Below, piece by piece: positions 14,301 through 28,072 of a stretch of DNA of 64,000 bases. A program made the position numbers and the translations under genes. Each line of letters starts with the position of its first letter. Position 1 is the stretch's first letter. The DNA lies in NCBI GenBank assembly GCA_032173965.1, contig CM063287.1, positions 8,065,859-8,129,858 of the forward strand, given 5' to 3'. The notes beneath the pieces were generated by a model. That model worked only from the letters and a program-made list of their open reading frames with translations. It was not told where the DNA came from and made no database searches. The stretch is from Sitta carolinensis (taxonomy: Eukaryota; Chordata; Aves; Passeriformes; Sittidae).

Positions 14301-17300
14301 CTACAGCAAGAATTAATAATTCTGGCCAGTCCTGAAGAACTTGATCTCACAGCCACATCCCCCTCCCTGCTCACGCAGCAAACAGCAGCCTGCAGGGAGG
14401 GGGCCACACACTGGGGAGCTGCAGGAGAACAGCTGAGCATGGGGCAAGCGATTCCCATCACAGACCACATTCCCCTTGAGTGCAGCAGCTAGGTTTCTTG
14501 TCCATGCCCTGCATCCATACAGAACATATAAATTCCCATGTTCCTGTGCACACATGCAGGCAAGTCTGTTTTCCTGTCAAATCATTCTTTAAATTGTGCA
14601 CTCGCTAAGCAAACCTGTGTAAACAATCAAATCCCTAAGTGCCAGAAGAGGAAACACCACCCATGTACCAAATGGAGGGAACTGGGATCCTGCCTGGAAT
14701 AAGCCCAAACCTCCTCCTTCCTTCTCTATATTTATAACGAGTGCTATGTGTAAGGAAAGGAATTAACAATCTGTCAACTCACTTCTACGCCTTTTGATGC
14801 TCAAAGAACTGCAAACAAAACTCGAGCAACCACTGCCCATTGATTGCTTGAAACCTTTAATCTTCTTGCTTTTCTTCCACCATGAATGAGATGGTCATGT
14901 ACCAACTCTTATCTGTGCTAAGGCAAACCACAAAGTCAGCATGAGGAACTTTACTGGCATAGCTGCCGTCACGTTAGCTAGCTGTCAGCTATAGAAAGAA
15001 AGTAAATGGACAGGGAACTGCTAAGCCACTTTCACTGGTAACTCCATCATGAGAGTCTGGAGGAAGCACTGTCAGGTTCTGCAGGTCAAACTGTCCTGGA
15101 ACACTCCAGTCTTCCAGCTTTACAACATATGGGATGAGGCTCTTGGGACTATTGGCCACAATACAATTCACATGGAGAAGAACGCTGGCCATGGTCAGTC
15201 CAGGCAATTCACTGACATTGCCCCTCCTCTCATTTTACATGGTTTAGACTATGCTCCATATACTGCCCCAGTTAGGCTTAGTAATTTCACACATGATGTT
15301 TCCAAATCAAAGGACAACTAGAACAAAACTGGCAAATATCTGACAAGTATAAATGCTGACATGGACAAAGATGACAGACTGAAACTTCAACTACCAAGCT
15401 GATAATTTGTCTTTGTAAGCTGTTCAATTCACAAGATAAAATCAGCCTTTAACCAACTCACCAGAACATGCATTCAAGACAGTAACCAATGATAAAAATC
15501 AATGCTAGACTAAAGCCCATTTTCTTTTGATTTCCTGTATGAAGAACCAAACAGATACACACAAACAAAAAGACATGCACATCTAACCACATATAAAGGG
15601 GATTTTTTAATATATGTGTGTACACATACATATAAGGGAAATATTTGGAGATGCATTTCATGCACACAAAAAATAAGTTCACTAAGGTCAGCTGGTTCTT
15701 CTGGAGGGACAAAGTGGCAGCCAGAAAAAAACTTTTTAATGTCTCTCCCTCCTCTCTGAGTGTTTGGTGTTCCAGAAAACTTTCTATAGACTAGCAATGA
15801 GTTTTTATTGCTTTTTCTAGCTATTCAAATTACAAATGATATATGATCAAAGACAAGAAGTTCAGGACGAATGAAAAGGACATCCTTAAGCAGGTCACTT
15901 CAGATACTAGTGTTTCCTTCAGTCCGAAAAAATTGAAATGTTAATTCACCCATTATTTTGAAATCTGACATGGAGATAATTTAAGCCTGTGTAAAGTTAC
16001 AGAGGGCAAAAATTACCTCCTTGATTTTAAGCGCAGTCAAAATATACCAGAGGTCTTTTGAGCAAACAACCAAGGTTGTACAATTTTCTAGGCTAATTTT
16101 CACTTTTTTATGATAAATCCAGTTATTCATGTTCTACTACTGCATCCTTCATCAGTTCCAAATAAAATCTTTCACACATATCCCTTAAATGCCTCATATT
16201 CCACAACTGAAATGTTTGTGGAGCCTGAATTGTGCTTTACATTCTATCCTTTTTCATCAAAAGTGATAACATTTTATCACTTCTCTTTCCTAAAAGAGAA
16301 GAGTCTCCTTCCTCCCACAGAGAAATTATGAGGCAGTAGCTGAAAACCTGCCTGAAATGGACAAAAGAGAAATAAACACACTTCACCTGTTTTCTTTTTT
16401 TGTTGTTATAGAAATTACATGGTCTAGGTTGACCCTGCATTGCAAGTCTGTATTTGCATAGTTTGTAATCCCAGAGATAATGTTATGGTCTCCAGGGTGT
16501 CTCTGGTTTAATGCAAGTTATTGAAGAATTATGGTATGAATTATCTCTGCAGTGGTACATAGCAAGCAGAAAAAAATGGACAGACTATTTTATCTTCCTT
16601 TTAGAAAATAAATGGCAATAACATTTGCGATATGCTCACAGACAGAACCCTAGGTCTTACAACAGTCTTTAACGAAGAGGGAAAATTAAATAAATTGTGT
16701 TGAAATCAAACCGAGGGGGTTTTCCCAGACAGCAAAAAAAAAGGCAATAGTTAGATCAAGTTACAATGAAATCTGGAAATTATATGCTTTAGTAATTATA
16801 TTTACCTTAGCTATTAAAACAACCAACATCAAGTTCTTTGTATCTGATGATTCCGTGCCGATACAAAACACTATTGTATTTAGCCAATATAGGAAAGAGG
16901 GATATTCAGTGTTTTAGAAACTTGCTTGCATCTCATTTATAATCAATTTTTCTCTGAAATAAAAGAAAACTATTAATATGTTTTATGCTTCCTCTCCTAT
17001 TCTTGTTTTGCCCCCCTTTCCTGTTATAGTTTTTTTATTTAATCCTTTGTTTGGTTGTTTGCTTTATGAGGCAGAATAAATGACAAGGGAAAAAAACACA
17101 TACAATGCAATGAGCTGTTGCACCATTTCCACTATTTCACATGTAATAGAGTTAGTGGTCTCAGAAATTATTTGCAAAATAAACTACTTCTGGCAACAAC
17201 CTAAGATGAGGGAGGGAAAACGAAGAAAATGGTGGGTTTTGGGTTTTTTTTAATTAATTAAAGTTAGCCTAGGGTCACAGACACAGTAATACCATTATCA

Positions 17301-20300
17301 AAAACCTACCACAGAACTCCAGGAGTTCTGACTGAGAAATAAACAAGTATGAATTCACTTCTCAGTGCGCATCTTGGGAGCGCCTTGGACATCTTCAGAA
17401 CACGGTCTTATCCCTCCTGCTTTTGGTTATTTTCCACTTACACTTTTTCACTTAAACTCTAGTAACCCAAAACCAGGCCTTAATTCTAGCTCAAGTAATT
17501 TTTATCTGGGTATGACAGAAATATAAGTTAGTTGGTGTATCTTGCTACCATGTGCATAATAACTCAGAGACAAGAATTTCTGAGGACTTAGTAACAGTTT
17601 CTCCTTATTGCATGATAGTAACAAATCTAGATCACAGCCTGGTTAATGATGCAAAACTTCCCTCTTTAGGCATTCTCCACAACATGAAGTAATACATGCC
17701 TGAGTAAGCACAGATGCCCAAAAGAACCTGTTCTTGGAGACTGCTGGAGTTGAGACAACCAACTCCAAGGATCATCTTCTCCTAAAATACTAGTGCTTCA
17801 ACATTTCACATCAGCTTCCAACTAGGAAATGATATTTTGCAAATTAACAAGTGGGGCTTAGAGAAAAAAAACAAATTTAATCCATCATGTACTTCTTAGA
17901 AAATCACTGAAAATTCACTGACAGCAGCTTGGACTCAAACTTCTTAGGTTAAGGGTCTCAGACAGTCTCTTCAATTCACAGAGGAGACAGTCTCTTGTGG
18001 GAATGCACTATCCAAACACACTCTGCCACCTGCAAAGGCCCTCGCCCCAAACAGTAGTTTAGTTCTAATGAGCTGTTTTCCACCCAGTAACACCCATCAA
18101 AATTGGGCTACTTCAGGAAAATACATCATGAACAAGACAGCTGGCTGAAGGAGTTAAAAAGAGATGATGACGTGATTCAAGAGGTGAGGAGTAGGTTCTT
18201 GAGCTTTCCAACTCCAGCAAGCAGGAGTACCACAACAACAATCTCCACATACTAAGAGAAAAGATCTCTGTTACAAGTACTAAAAAAAAAAAAACCTACA
18301 CATAAAAAACACGGACACTTGGAGTATTCTAAGAAATAAGCACCTCGCTGTATCATCTAACTGTGATTTGAAATGCCAGTAAAGCCCCCTGCTGATGCCA
18401 GTAATGAGCTTTAGGCACAGCAGAGCCCTGCGCTCCACGTTCCTGTGCATGAGTATGTCCTACTTCAGTGTTGCTCAGCTAAAATTTTAGCAAATCTTGC
18501 TATCTCTACAAGGAGTTGGCTTTTATAATTCAGAAAACATTTTTAAATCTTCTAATTTCTGGTTGGAATGTTTATCTGGTACATGTAACCTAAATTACCT
18601 AAGATCTTATAAGCAGCTCATGTAGAAAAAAGTCATCTGAACTTCCAATCCATCAAGTTTGTCATATGTTACTTTTTACCATATATCTGAAAAGCACACG
18701 AGAAATTTAGAACCTGAAAGTAAAGGCCATCTATTGTGGGTAAATGTCTATTATTAGCCTATACTAAAAGAAATCTCTATTTTAAAATGAAGATTCCTGT
18801 CCATTAGACTTATTTGATTACTACTTCAGTCAGACAACTATTTGTGAAGAGAAATCTAGTTTTTCTGTTGAAGCAATAAAGCTGAGATGTTCTGAGAAGT
18901 GACAAATCAAGTTCTGTAATGCTCAAATCCACATTATGCCATTTTTAAAAAACACACAAAAGTTTGGAAAACAGCTACTATCACAGAACCAACACAACCT
19001 TACACTGCTTTGTGTGTCTGTTGGGTATTTCTTTCCTCTAATTAAATTAAATTTGGACAGCTGACTACGGAAGCAAATCAAGACAAACAACCACACAAAT
19101 CTTCCATTCAGCTAGGAAGGGCAATAAAAATCCTCAGGAGCCAGAAACTTCCTTTTTAATGAAGCACACACATGCACTCACAGAAGTGCACAATGACAAC
19201 AAAAATACATGTATAACCTGAATTACTGCTTGGGAAAATTACAAATTAATTTTTTTAAACACAACTCCCACCTTCAGCATAAAAATATTATAGGAAAAGA
19301 GTGGAAAAAGAAACAAAAGTGTTATTAAAAAGGCTTATTGTTATTAAAAACACTCGGAGGACTTTCCTGATGGTTACATAAGTACTGTAAAAGCAAGATG
19401 TTCTTGGCAATCAGCAGAGCCTCACTGTGCTTGCTACACTGGTTTCATTAACTATTACATCATGCTTAATTTCCATAATTGGCTTCAACTTCACTTTATA
19501 AGCTAGTCTAATTTAGTTTTTATGCATATTTTAATTTAATACAGTTTGTTCTTCACTGTAAACCCTTCATGGGCCACATATTCATCCTGTACTACCTCAT
19601 TTAGAGTTTTCCCTACAAGCAAAACTAAAAGGACAAAGACCACAGTGTCTAGGAAGTGACCTTTTCTTTCAGCTCTGACAGCTGAAACACTCATCCAGGC
19701 CCCCATCACAGATATTTGACTAGCAAAACTGTCTCATCTTGTGCACTCAAGACAGAAGGACATATTCTCCCCCCAAAAAATATCCAGATCTTAAAACAAC
19801 ACAATTACTAAAAGTCATATTAATGATATTACCCTATTCTTCCACAGATCGAGGTCTCCATACTAATGCTCTTTTCCTCATACATGAGACAGTTCAGCTT
19901 GTTAGCTTTAACCTTCTCAAATTCACTGGATATTTCAGTACATTTTCACTCTTTCATCCAGATCCATAGTTAAACACGATCAAATATTCAGGGACTTGCA
20001 CAGAGCACCCGCTTTTCCAGTAAAAAACCCTCCACTTCTTGTCCTCAGTTTCACTCCTTAGCTACTCTCAACACACCCATCTGCTCTGCCCTCCTGATTC
20101 ACTTCTCCAGATCTGCTTTTATGCTGACAGCTGTAATGATGAGCTAACAAAGGTCATTCATTCTTTTATGTACTTCTCCTTCTACCCGCTCCACTTTCAC
20201 TGAGTAAATTCAGAATGTTTACTGATCTAATACATCCAGTTCTCACCTTCTTTCCCCACCTCCACTTCTGTTATACCCTGTTTTCAAATGTCTAAAATTG

Positions 20301-23300
20301 GAGTGATATCTCCTGAGGGAAGAGTACACACTTTGTTAGCTGAAGCCTGACAACTTCGGTAGCACAGCTTTGGCAGATACAACATCATCTGCAACACTAA
20401 CATATAGAATAAGTGAAAACGTGACACTAACGTAATACAGAGCCCAAGAGGCTTCACAGCCACTGCCTCTCAAAACGCAAGAGCACGCGTAAGAAAGCAC
20501 TGGCCTAGAAAGGGAGGAATTATTTGGATGGTTTTGTTATCTATCCACTATTTACCAAACCTTACTCAAGTAAAAGACACAGATGCGGTCTGTGCTGGGG
20601 AAAGGTTTACTTCACTAACATGATTAGCTCAGTAGTTACTCAGAGGTAAATTCTCAGCATAACTAAGCCTCCAGCTGCTACTTGCATTAAAATAATGGGT
20701 ACTTGCCCCCTTCTTCAGTGGTCCAATGAAAACACAGTGGAAGAAATTGCCACGTTAAGAAGCCATTCTTATGCACCTGTTTACCAGATCGGGAACAAAA
20801 GTCTTGGTCTTTAGTAGGAAATAGATTTTCATGAACCCTTGGACCTTGGAATTGGAGGTTGAAATTTTCAGTAGCTTATTGGCTTCTACAAAGACGCCAA
20901 ATACTTTAAAAGAAAAAAACAAAAAGGAGACACTTATGATGACTAAGAATAAAATTATAGTATGTATCAATTTTCAGAAAAAAAAATTCTATATCCTTAG
21001 ACTGAATGTGATCCAACCTCAACAATTTAATATTCCCCAGTAATCCTCTAAATCTTAGATTTGTACATCACCAACCCACATCACTTCCCAAAGCGTTCTG
21101 AAAATAAATAGGTCAGGAGTCATATTTATCTGTTAATATGATATTATAAGGCTCAGATTAGGACAGAGACACTGGGAAACTGGCCACAGAGTCACTCTTT
21201 GCCATAAGCCAATAACCCATCAGCAATGACACGCACAGCTGACTGAGCTGGCTTCGGGAGCCCAGGAGCAGAGCTGTGGCAGGTCTCAGAGCACTCAGGG
21301 ACCATCCTGGTCTGTCAGCAGAATCTCAATGATAGGAGATACAGGGATGTTTTACATACACACTGTCCCAGTGTCCAACTCTTTTTTGGAAGTAAGAGGG
21401 AAAATCAATATAAAGCTTGGTAACTGAGTTCCCATATAAGGTTTCTACTCTACCAATTTTAGTTCTGATAAAACATTCAAGTAGTTTTAAAGGGGTAATT
21501 TTGAGCAGGTATGAGCCACATAGTATGGGTCTAGACCTGAAAAAACCTTTCCTGGCATAAACTTTATCTATACCCTCCTGAAATAATTAGAGTAAATTTA
21601 CTCACTAGTTTTAGTGGCTTTAGGATCAGGGGCCTGATTTACAAGTGGTCAAGAGAACATAAAGTTACTGAGCTTTTATAGTAGTCCTAAATTATTAGCC
21701 ATTACAAGATAATTTTTTTCTTCCCTGTCTCCTCCCCTCCCTCAAGTACTTATTAACCAAAGGTTGGAAGCTGAAGATAAGCCATCAAGTAATAGAACCT
21801 TAAAGGAGTTGTTTTTTTTTTTTTTTATCCCATTCTTTTCTCACTAAACTTTCATGCCTAAAGCCCTTCACAAGTCAGCACTATTCTGTTGCATTTGTCT
21901 CAGATGTGAGGGTCCCTAGAGGGAATGGCAGACAACTCCGGAGCAAGACAGACATCAAATCACAACAAAAATCATCAGAATAGGTTAGGCAAACTTGCAG
22001 GCTATTTCTGTAGCATCACAGAAGCACATCCTCCTCCTAATATCAAAGCCCACACCAAAGGGGTTTTCCCCCTCAGAAATTTAAAAGCCTTTAAGTAATT
22101 TATAGGTACAAAGACGTTTGCCTGGATCCAGTTCAGCAGAGCAGTAATTCCTCAATCTGAGTTAAGCGAGTTCCTTTCTCACCACCAGCAACAGCCTCTG
22201 CTCATTGTGGCCTCTGCGCAGCAGTAGCTTCCTGCCCTAGATCTTGGCAGAGGGAGCTGCATTCTCACAGGATTTATGCCACTTTTGCAGGAGCTGACTT
22301 GCAGCCATTGCAGCACTCCAGACACCAAACAGAGCCTTTAGACAGGAAACTTAGAAGATCCAAAGTCTCTTTTGTGCCACGGAGTCAGGTACTTGATTCT
22401 AGTGCACGTTTTACTTTCTCTCTAAATCACAACACTCCTCTTGGCAATACAGGACACTTTATACACCATCAGTTTTTCAGTGCTTTGAAAACAGAGATAC
22501 ACTTTATGAGGGCTGTTTTCTTGGGCACAGTACATAACTCGTTTGAGCATGCAGCACCTTGGGAGCCCAGCAGCTGTAGGATTTCCTGATGGGCAGAAGG
22601 AGATAGTCCAAGCACAGTTGCAAATCCCGAGCCAGCAGCAGGGTGCTTCATGCCAAGCTCCTGCACAGGCTCTGAGCTGCCTCACTGTGCCCCCTGTCAG
22701 CCCTACCCTGCTTATCCTCTATTCTCTCACTCCCACCCCTCCAAACCTGAGGCAGCCAAACAGCATCGAGCTGTCAAGTAGGGTAAGGCACAACCTGAAA
22801 ACAACTTCCACACACTGAAACCGAGCACTAAAGGGGAAAGGCTGCTGTGCACACTTACGTAGCTGCCAAGGGCCTATCAACCCTCAGACCATTTGATCAG
22901 AGACAAAAGCAGATTCTCCAGAACTTTTAAGACTTAGAAGGGCTTTTTCTTTTTTTTTCCCCCCACAATAGCCGCCTACTTCAAGAAGACATGAAGTTGA
23001 GGCTGGGTGAGATCTTTCAGTTCAGGCTGTCTTCTCAACTCAGAAAATGAAAAGAATGTAGGAGTAACAGCAGGATTTGGTAACATGGTGATAAATGAAG
23101 TGCTTAAGATTTGCCTTCAAAAAATCAAACTGTCTGCACATTTTTTAAGGCAAAGTATCGCTGATGCTTCTAGCAAAGCATTTCAATTTTTAATTGGTTT
23201 TAGTCCTTGACATTGATTTTTTTAACCCTTTTATCGATTTGAAGCCCTACATTTCACTGCTTTTAAAGCAATAAAAGTTCCATTTACAATGCATTTCATC

Positions 23301-24950
23301 TGATGACACAGATTTAATACATCAATATCATAAAACCATTACTCAAGCTAAGCGAATGTTTCACTCAACCCTAAAGACTTTTCTCTACTGTTTAAAATCA
23401 TTAAAAGTAATATTTCATGTTTTGTCAATGCATGTTTTCTTCCTCCATTTTAAGAATTGCTAAACTTAGCTAACAACAATTTTAAAAGAAGTACACCATT
23501 AATATACCATGTATACCAATATGCTTTTGAAAAGGAGAGACTTCGACATAGACTTTCCAGCCTTCTTAAGCAACGTGTGGTTGGAGTTTTTTGTTTGTAT
23601 ATAATTATCTTGCAGTTCTTAGCTGTGTTTGAGAGAAGCCAGAATCACACATGACAAAACAAGCTGGTAAGTGGATTAATTTACATACTGGATATCCCCA
23701 CAGGTCTGTGAGCACCCTACCCTGCATTTTATCATCAATGGCATCAACAAATTAAATTTCAACTTCTAAAATAAAGCATTTTGAGGTTAAAACCTTATAA
23801 TATAAAAAAAATTACAAATATATGAAGTATTATATGCATATCTTATATAGTTTAATATTATATATTGAAATGTGTGCATTAAGTTAATTGTACAAACATA
23901 CCATAGAAAACTATAAAATACAGCATTCAAACAACATTACCTAGAAATTACAGGGAAAGCTCTTGCAAAGATCATGGCCTAAAGACAACACTTGGTAACT
24001 ATCAGGAATTACTGTCTTGGGAATTATGGCTGTGAGTCAAGAACTGAGGGAATTTCTCCATGTAAGGCTTACCTTGTGTCACTGAATGCCCTTAGGAAAA
24101 AATGTGTAATTGACTCCTAATTATTGAACAATATTCACTTATAAAATCACCACATGGTTTAATTGATGTTTATAAGGTACCCACTGCTTTTGCTTTGCAC
24201 ACATCTCCACAAACCCCAGCAAAAAAAAAAAAAAAATTACTTACACAGCACAGATTGCCTAACAAGGCTTGATTCAGTCATCTAATCATAATTCCATGAT
24301 CCCACTTCCCATACCATCCAAGGCATCACGGAGAAATGGAATTTGCTAAGCAGACTGAATGACAAAGAAAAATATTCTCCGTATCTGTCTTTTCCTGTTT
24401 CACCTCCTAAAACCAATGTTGACCAGACTTTTTTCTATGCTGTTGGGTTTTTTTAAGTGCTTGGATACTTAATAAAATGATGTCACTCATTGCACCAGTT
24501 CTGCACACAGGATGGTGATCATACAAAACATGGAAAAAACATTGAAAACCAGTCCCATCAGCCCAGATATGGATCCTCAGTATTACCTATGGCATAGCTC
24601 AGCGCCCAGCTATATTTCTCATATCTGTTGAGCACCATGAGTTTTGCAAAGCAAACTAAGGCATCAGGACAAGTTAGATGAAATTACCAACCTGTAGAAA
24701 GGTTATCTTAGGGAATTTGCTTCACATTTTGCTGGAGTTTTCCTACAAATGCACTAAAAAGGCATCACAAACACTTTGTCTTGTTGAAACTTCAATATAA
24801 ACCATTCCCCCATTGAAACTCAAGAGCTCCTCAGATTTTTGTCGTTCAGGGTTGGGTTTTTCTAGTTTGCTTGTTTGAGGGGATTTTTAGTTTGTTAATT
24901 TTCTGGTTGACATTTTGTTAAGGTTTCTCTTTTCTCTTTCTCATTTTTTT
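8364..24950. other. Non-coding unique sequence
   Basis: About 16.6 kb with no recognised gene. The longest open frame of the first half of the window (minus strand, 13126-13689) has no recognisable motif and is discussed in the findings. Other content is short A runs (12778-12792, 18282-18294, 24221-24236), a 15-base T run at 21812-21826, a pyrimidine-rich tract near 21718-21745, and an AT-rich block near 23790-23880. Intron or intergenic DNA is most likely. Confidence 0.65.
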
Positions 24951-24958
24951 CCTCTTAG

Positions 24959-25221
24959 GAGGGGAAGAGTTGACTTTGCTGGGTTTTTTCTCCATTCTGC
25001 AACAGCTAAGAGCGACAAAACTGAGATCTCTTATCTTGGATCTAAGTCAAGAAGCTTGTAGATACCAGGAGAGTGATAGCGTCCGAGGTTATCAGCCAGA
25101 GCAACCGTGCCTTGGCAGCCAATACAGAGCTTGCACTGCATCCATGGAATCCAGCCCCTACCTGATTATTACATATTTGAGCAACTCATTTTGGTTGCTG
25201 GCATAGTGCTGTCCCCAGAAG
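24959..25221 (+). other. Candidate plus-strand exon (263 bases)
   Basis: A pyrimidine tract of roughly 35 bases (about 24923-24956) ends in TTAG at 24955-24958. This is a textbook 3' splice site. The sequence after it stays open in one frame from 24961 to a TAG at 25204-25206, giving 82 codons, and a fair donor (AAG|GTGACT) follows at 25221/25222. The peptide has no family resemblance that I can see. The stop falls inside the exon, so it could be a terminal coding exon, an untranslated exon or a lncRNA exon. CpG frequency rises across it. Splice signals of this quality also arise by chance, so this is a candidate only. Confidence 0.28.
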
Positions 25222-25470
25222 GTGACTCGTGCCCCGGTGCTCTCCCACTCCGCGGGCCACGCTCCGCACGCTGGCACACCCAGCCAGCTGCCAGCACATC
25301 GCTGATGCTCTGCCGACGAGCAGTCCGAATCTCCCTACAACACATTCCCCGTCACACGCGCCTCACAGAAGGAGATAAAGACACACAGGCAGAAGGCAAT
25401 TACTTGGGATCAAAAAGAGAGATTAACAAAAGAACTAACAGCAGTTAAGACGCTCAAAGGCGGCGACAAC
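25010..25470. promoter_or_regulatory. Loose CpG cluster
   Basis: About 21 CpG dinucleotides fall in 460 bases, densest at 25228-25360, against a background where CpG is rare. The density is below that of a classical island. It overlaps and follows the candidate exon at 24959. It may be a weakly protected regulatory element, or a remnant of an older GC-rich sequence. No TATA box or other core promoter element is evident. Confidence 0.35.
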
Positions 25471-27527
25471 TGGGCACTTAATTCCCATTTGGCACCTCCC
25501 TGTCGCAGCTCAATCACTTGAAAGAAATTTTCTTTCAGAAAAAATCTGTATTCTGATGCTCGCATTCTACAGTTTCAACTCAGAAAGAGGGGAAAAAAAA
25601 AAAAAGTCAGGAGACCAAACATTGTCAGAGAAAAATTTTTCACAAAAAAACCCTAAACAAACAAAAAACTTCCTGAATAAGCCTACCAGTTAAATGTCAT
25701 TTATATTCACCGAATATGGTGCTTTGGTACAAGACTTCCTTCAAAGGAGGAAATTACTTTCCATCTGAGAGAACAGACTAACTGTAAAAATCCATTTTTT
25801 ACTGTGTTTTATTTGATGTTTGTTTCTGAAATTTAAACCAAACACTTTAGATATGCCCAACGACTTTCATAACTGGCTCCACTTAGAACACATTCATTGG
25901 CATTCATTCAAATGTGCTTAATACTATAGACACATTCTTAAGTGATGACACTTTATGGTGCTTTAGTCTTTGAGGATTGCTAATGGGATACAAACTTTTC
26001 CACTCCATTTGGGTAATTACAAACTACTTTTCCCTATGTCCAGGCTGAGGCAATGTTCAAATCCTATCTGCTTCCTGGCAAATAACAAATGAACAGGATA
26101 AAAGGACCACGTAGAATAAAAGGGATTTATCTTCCCTTTAAAGAGGAGAAAGCATGCAGCAAGGTCATTTCCCACAGATAAATTGGAAATCATCACCCTT
26201 TCAGTTGATACTATTTTTCCTTTACAAGTGAATAAGTCTTAAATGTTTTCACCTTGACACTGTATATTTTTTTAAGCTAGCACAAACTGCAGTTCTATAT
26301 GACATTTCCTTAGTTCTTTGAACATCAATTTCCTTGTTACTTCAGAAAAATCCCATGACCTACCATCAACATCTTCATCTTGTTAAAAGCCATATATAAT
26401 TACTCAGTCTCCATGGATTATCCAAAGCACCACATAAACCTGCTTTCTGCTTATTCTGCTCCTTCCATCCATGGCTCTGGTCAATCAGATACTTGGCCAT
26501 AAGAAAAGGGACACTTGTCACCTGCAACAGAAGCAGGCCAGGTGCATGAAGCATTGCCAAAGCAGCTCTCTCAGAAACAGCTCTAAGAAAAAAAAAACAT
26601 GATTTTTATTCTCAAAAAAAAAAAAAAAAACAAAACAAAAACGTACTTCAGGAAGACATTTCTTTTAATTTACATTTAATCATTAGCTGCCAAAATTGAC
26701 CTCTGCTTTTAAACCACACATCTCCCTTCCAAATGGCATTTTCATTGAGATGAAATACCTCTCAAAGCCTTTGGAGAATTTACATTTGGTAGACACAGCA
26801 CACTGTCATTAAATTATACACAATTAACCTGAAATTAGAACGAAATACAGAAAAGCAATTAAAGTAAACTATCAAAGAAATGCAAAAAAAAAAAATTGGT
26901 AATTCTTCAGTGAACATTTTTTGGAACAAATACAGGTGGGCTTGTGACAGGTCTATTCAAGAGCAGTCCAAGACACACAGCAGAGTACAGTGCAAATCTG
27001 TCCTTCTAAAAAGCTGCCAGGTAAGTATGTCCTGCCATGCCAAATTTTGCTCACGTTTTTCTCTGATGTTCTCTTCAGCATCTATCATCAACCCTTGAGC
27101 TGGATGAAATGGCATTCTTCTTGCCTATAGACCCTCACTGCCTAACGTAACAACGGCCATAACCGGGCAAGGCACTCTCTGGGGTTTGCTTAGCAAGGTG
27201 GTTTCTGGTCGTTCTGGTTTTTAAAGAAGGTAGAAAGCAATTAAGGAGCCAAGACAGGAACAAGTCACCATGCCCTGTCGGGGGGAGGACTGTCGGTAGC
27301 AAAGCTTACAGGCTCAACAGCTTGATGAAAAGAACTGACAAGCCACTGGGGTCTTTGCATTTACCTCACTGTGATTTGGCTTAACTCCTACAGAAGAACA
27401 GAATTCAAAGATCAGACTCATATCATTACAGATTTCATGGAAAGCTGCTTCCCATTCCAAACCTACAAAGAACCCGATAATGTTCTCAGCGAGTCACAGC
27501 CCTAAAGCACCAAACGATTGTTCTCTA
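25471..27527. other. Non-coding sequence
   Basis: No recognisable gene. It contains A runs at 25593-25605, 26614-26630 and 26884-26895. A near-consensus plus-strand donor (CCAG|GTAAGTATG) lies at about 27020, but the best upstream acceptors are poor, so no exon is called. Confidence 0.6.
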
Positions 27528-27754
27528 TACCGAACAAGAAACACACAGGGTCTTCTTTAGGCAAACTTCCTTCCCGGAGCTGATCTTAAAATTGCCATTA
27601 GTAAAGGCACTGGCGTCATACTCGTTGTTAAAGAGCGTGACAAAGGCAGAAAAGACAAGATGATGCCATGACTTGTCCTTCTATCACGATGACTCTTCTC
27701 TTCCTGTGTCTTGTTTGCGAGAGCCAAACAAGCTTGCACTTCACCATGCCCACC

Positions 27755-27990
27755 CGCACTTCCCCCCTCAGTCCTGCTCGGCACCGTAAGGGTCGTGCCT
27801 GTTGCCCCAGCATCCCGCAGCTCCTCGGCCGGGAGCAGCCGCGCCGGCCGCAGGGCGAGCGCCGGCCCTGGAGGGAGGGACAGCAGCTCCCGGCCCGGGC
27901 AATCGCACGGCTCCCGCATTCTGAGCACAGCGAGCAAACACGGACCGAGACCTGTTGCTTTGCACGAGTAGCTCAGTCCTAAGTACCACG
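27755..27990. promoter_or_regulatory. Short CpG-island-like segment
   Basis: I count about 24 CpGs in 236 bases, with C+G clearly above half in the core (27820-27940), inside sequence that otherwise rarely shows CpG. In vertebrates such segments usually escape germline methylation because they act as promoters. The start direction cannot be read from the sequence. On the minus strand an ATG at 27917-27919 with A at -3 opens a 120-codon frame that ends at 27557. On the plus strand the next strong acceptor is at 29834. It is shorter than most annotated islands, so it could also be an intragenic or orphan island. Confidence 0.55.
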
Positions 27991-28050
27991 CACCTCAGGG
28001 TATGGAGCAAACTGAGCATGACGATTTCTATGGTAACCAAACTGCTTTTA

Positions 28051-28072
28051 TTTTTTTTTTTTTTTTTTTTTT
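28051..28072. repeat. Poly(T) run, 22 T
   Basis: An uninterrupted T run directly beside the CpG-rich segment. It is one of only three T runs of 12 or more on the plus strand. On the minus strand it would be an A tail, but no retrocopy body is visible next to it. Confidence 0.95.

Noticed and set aside
14989..15321. Overlapping plus and minus frames near 15.1 kb, minus frame ending at a good acceptor-like TTTCTTTCTATAG
   Set aside because: The sequence beyond the acceptor has early stops in all three frames, and neither peptide looks like a known protein or retroelement product.
26884..27024. Near-consensus donor CCAG|GTAAGTATG at about 27020
   Set aside because: No good acceptor bounds an exon upstream. 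Isolated donors of this quality occur by chance.
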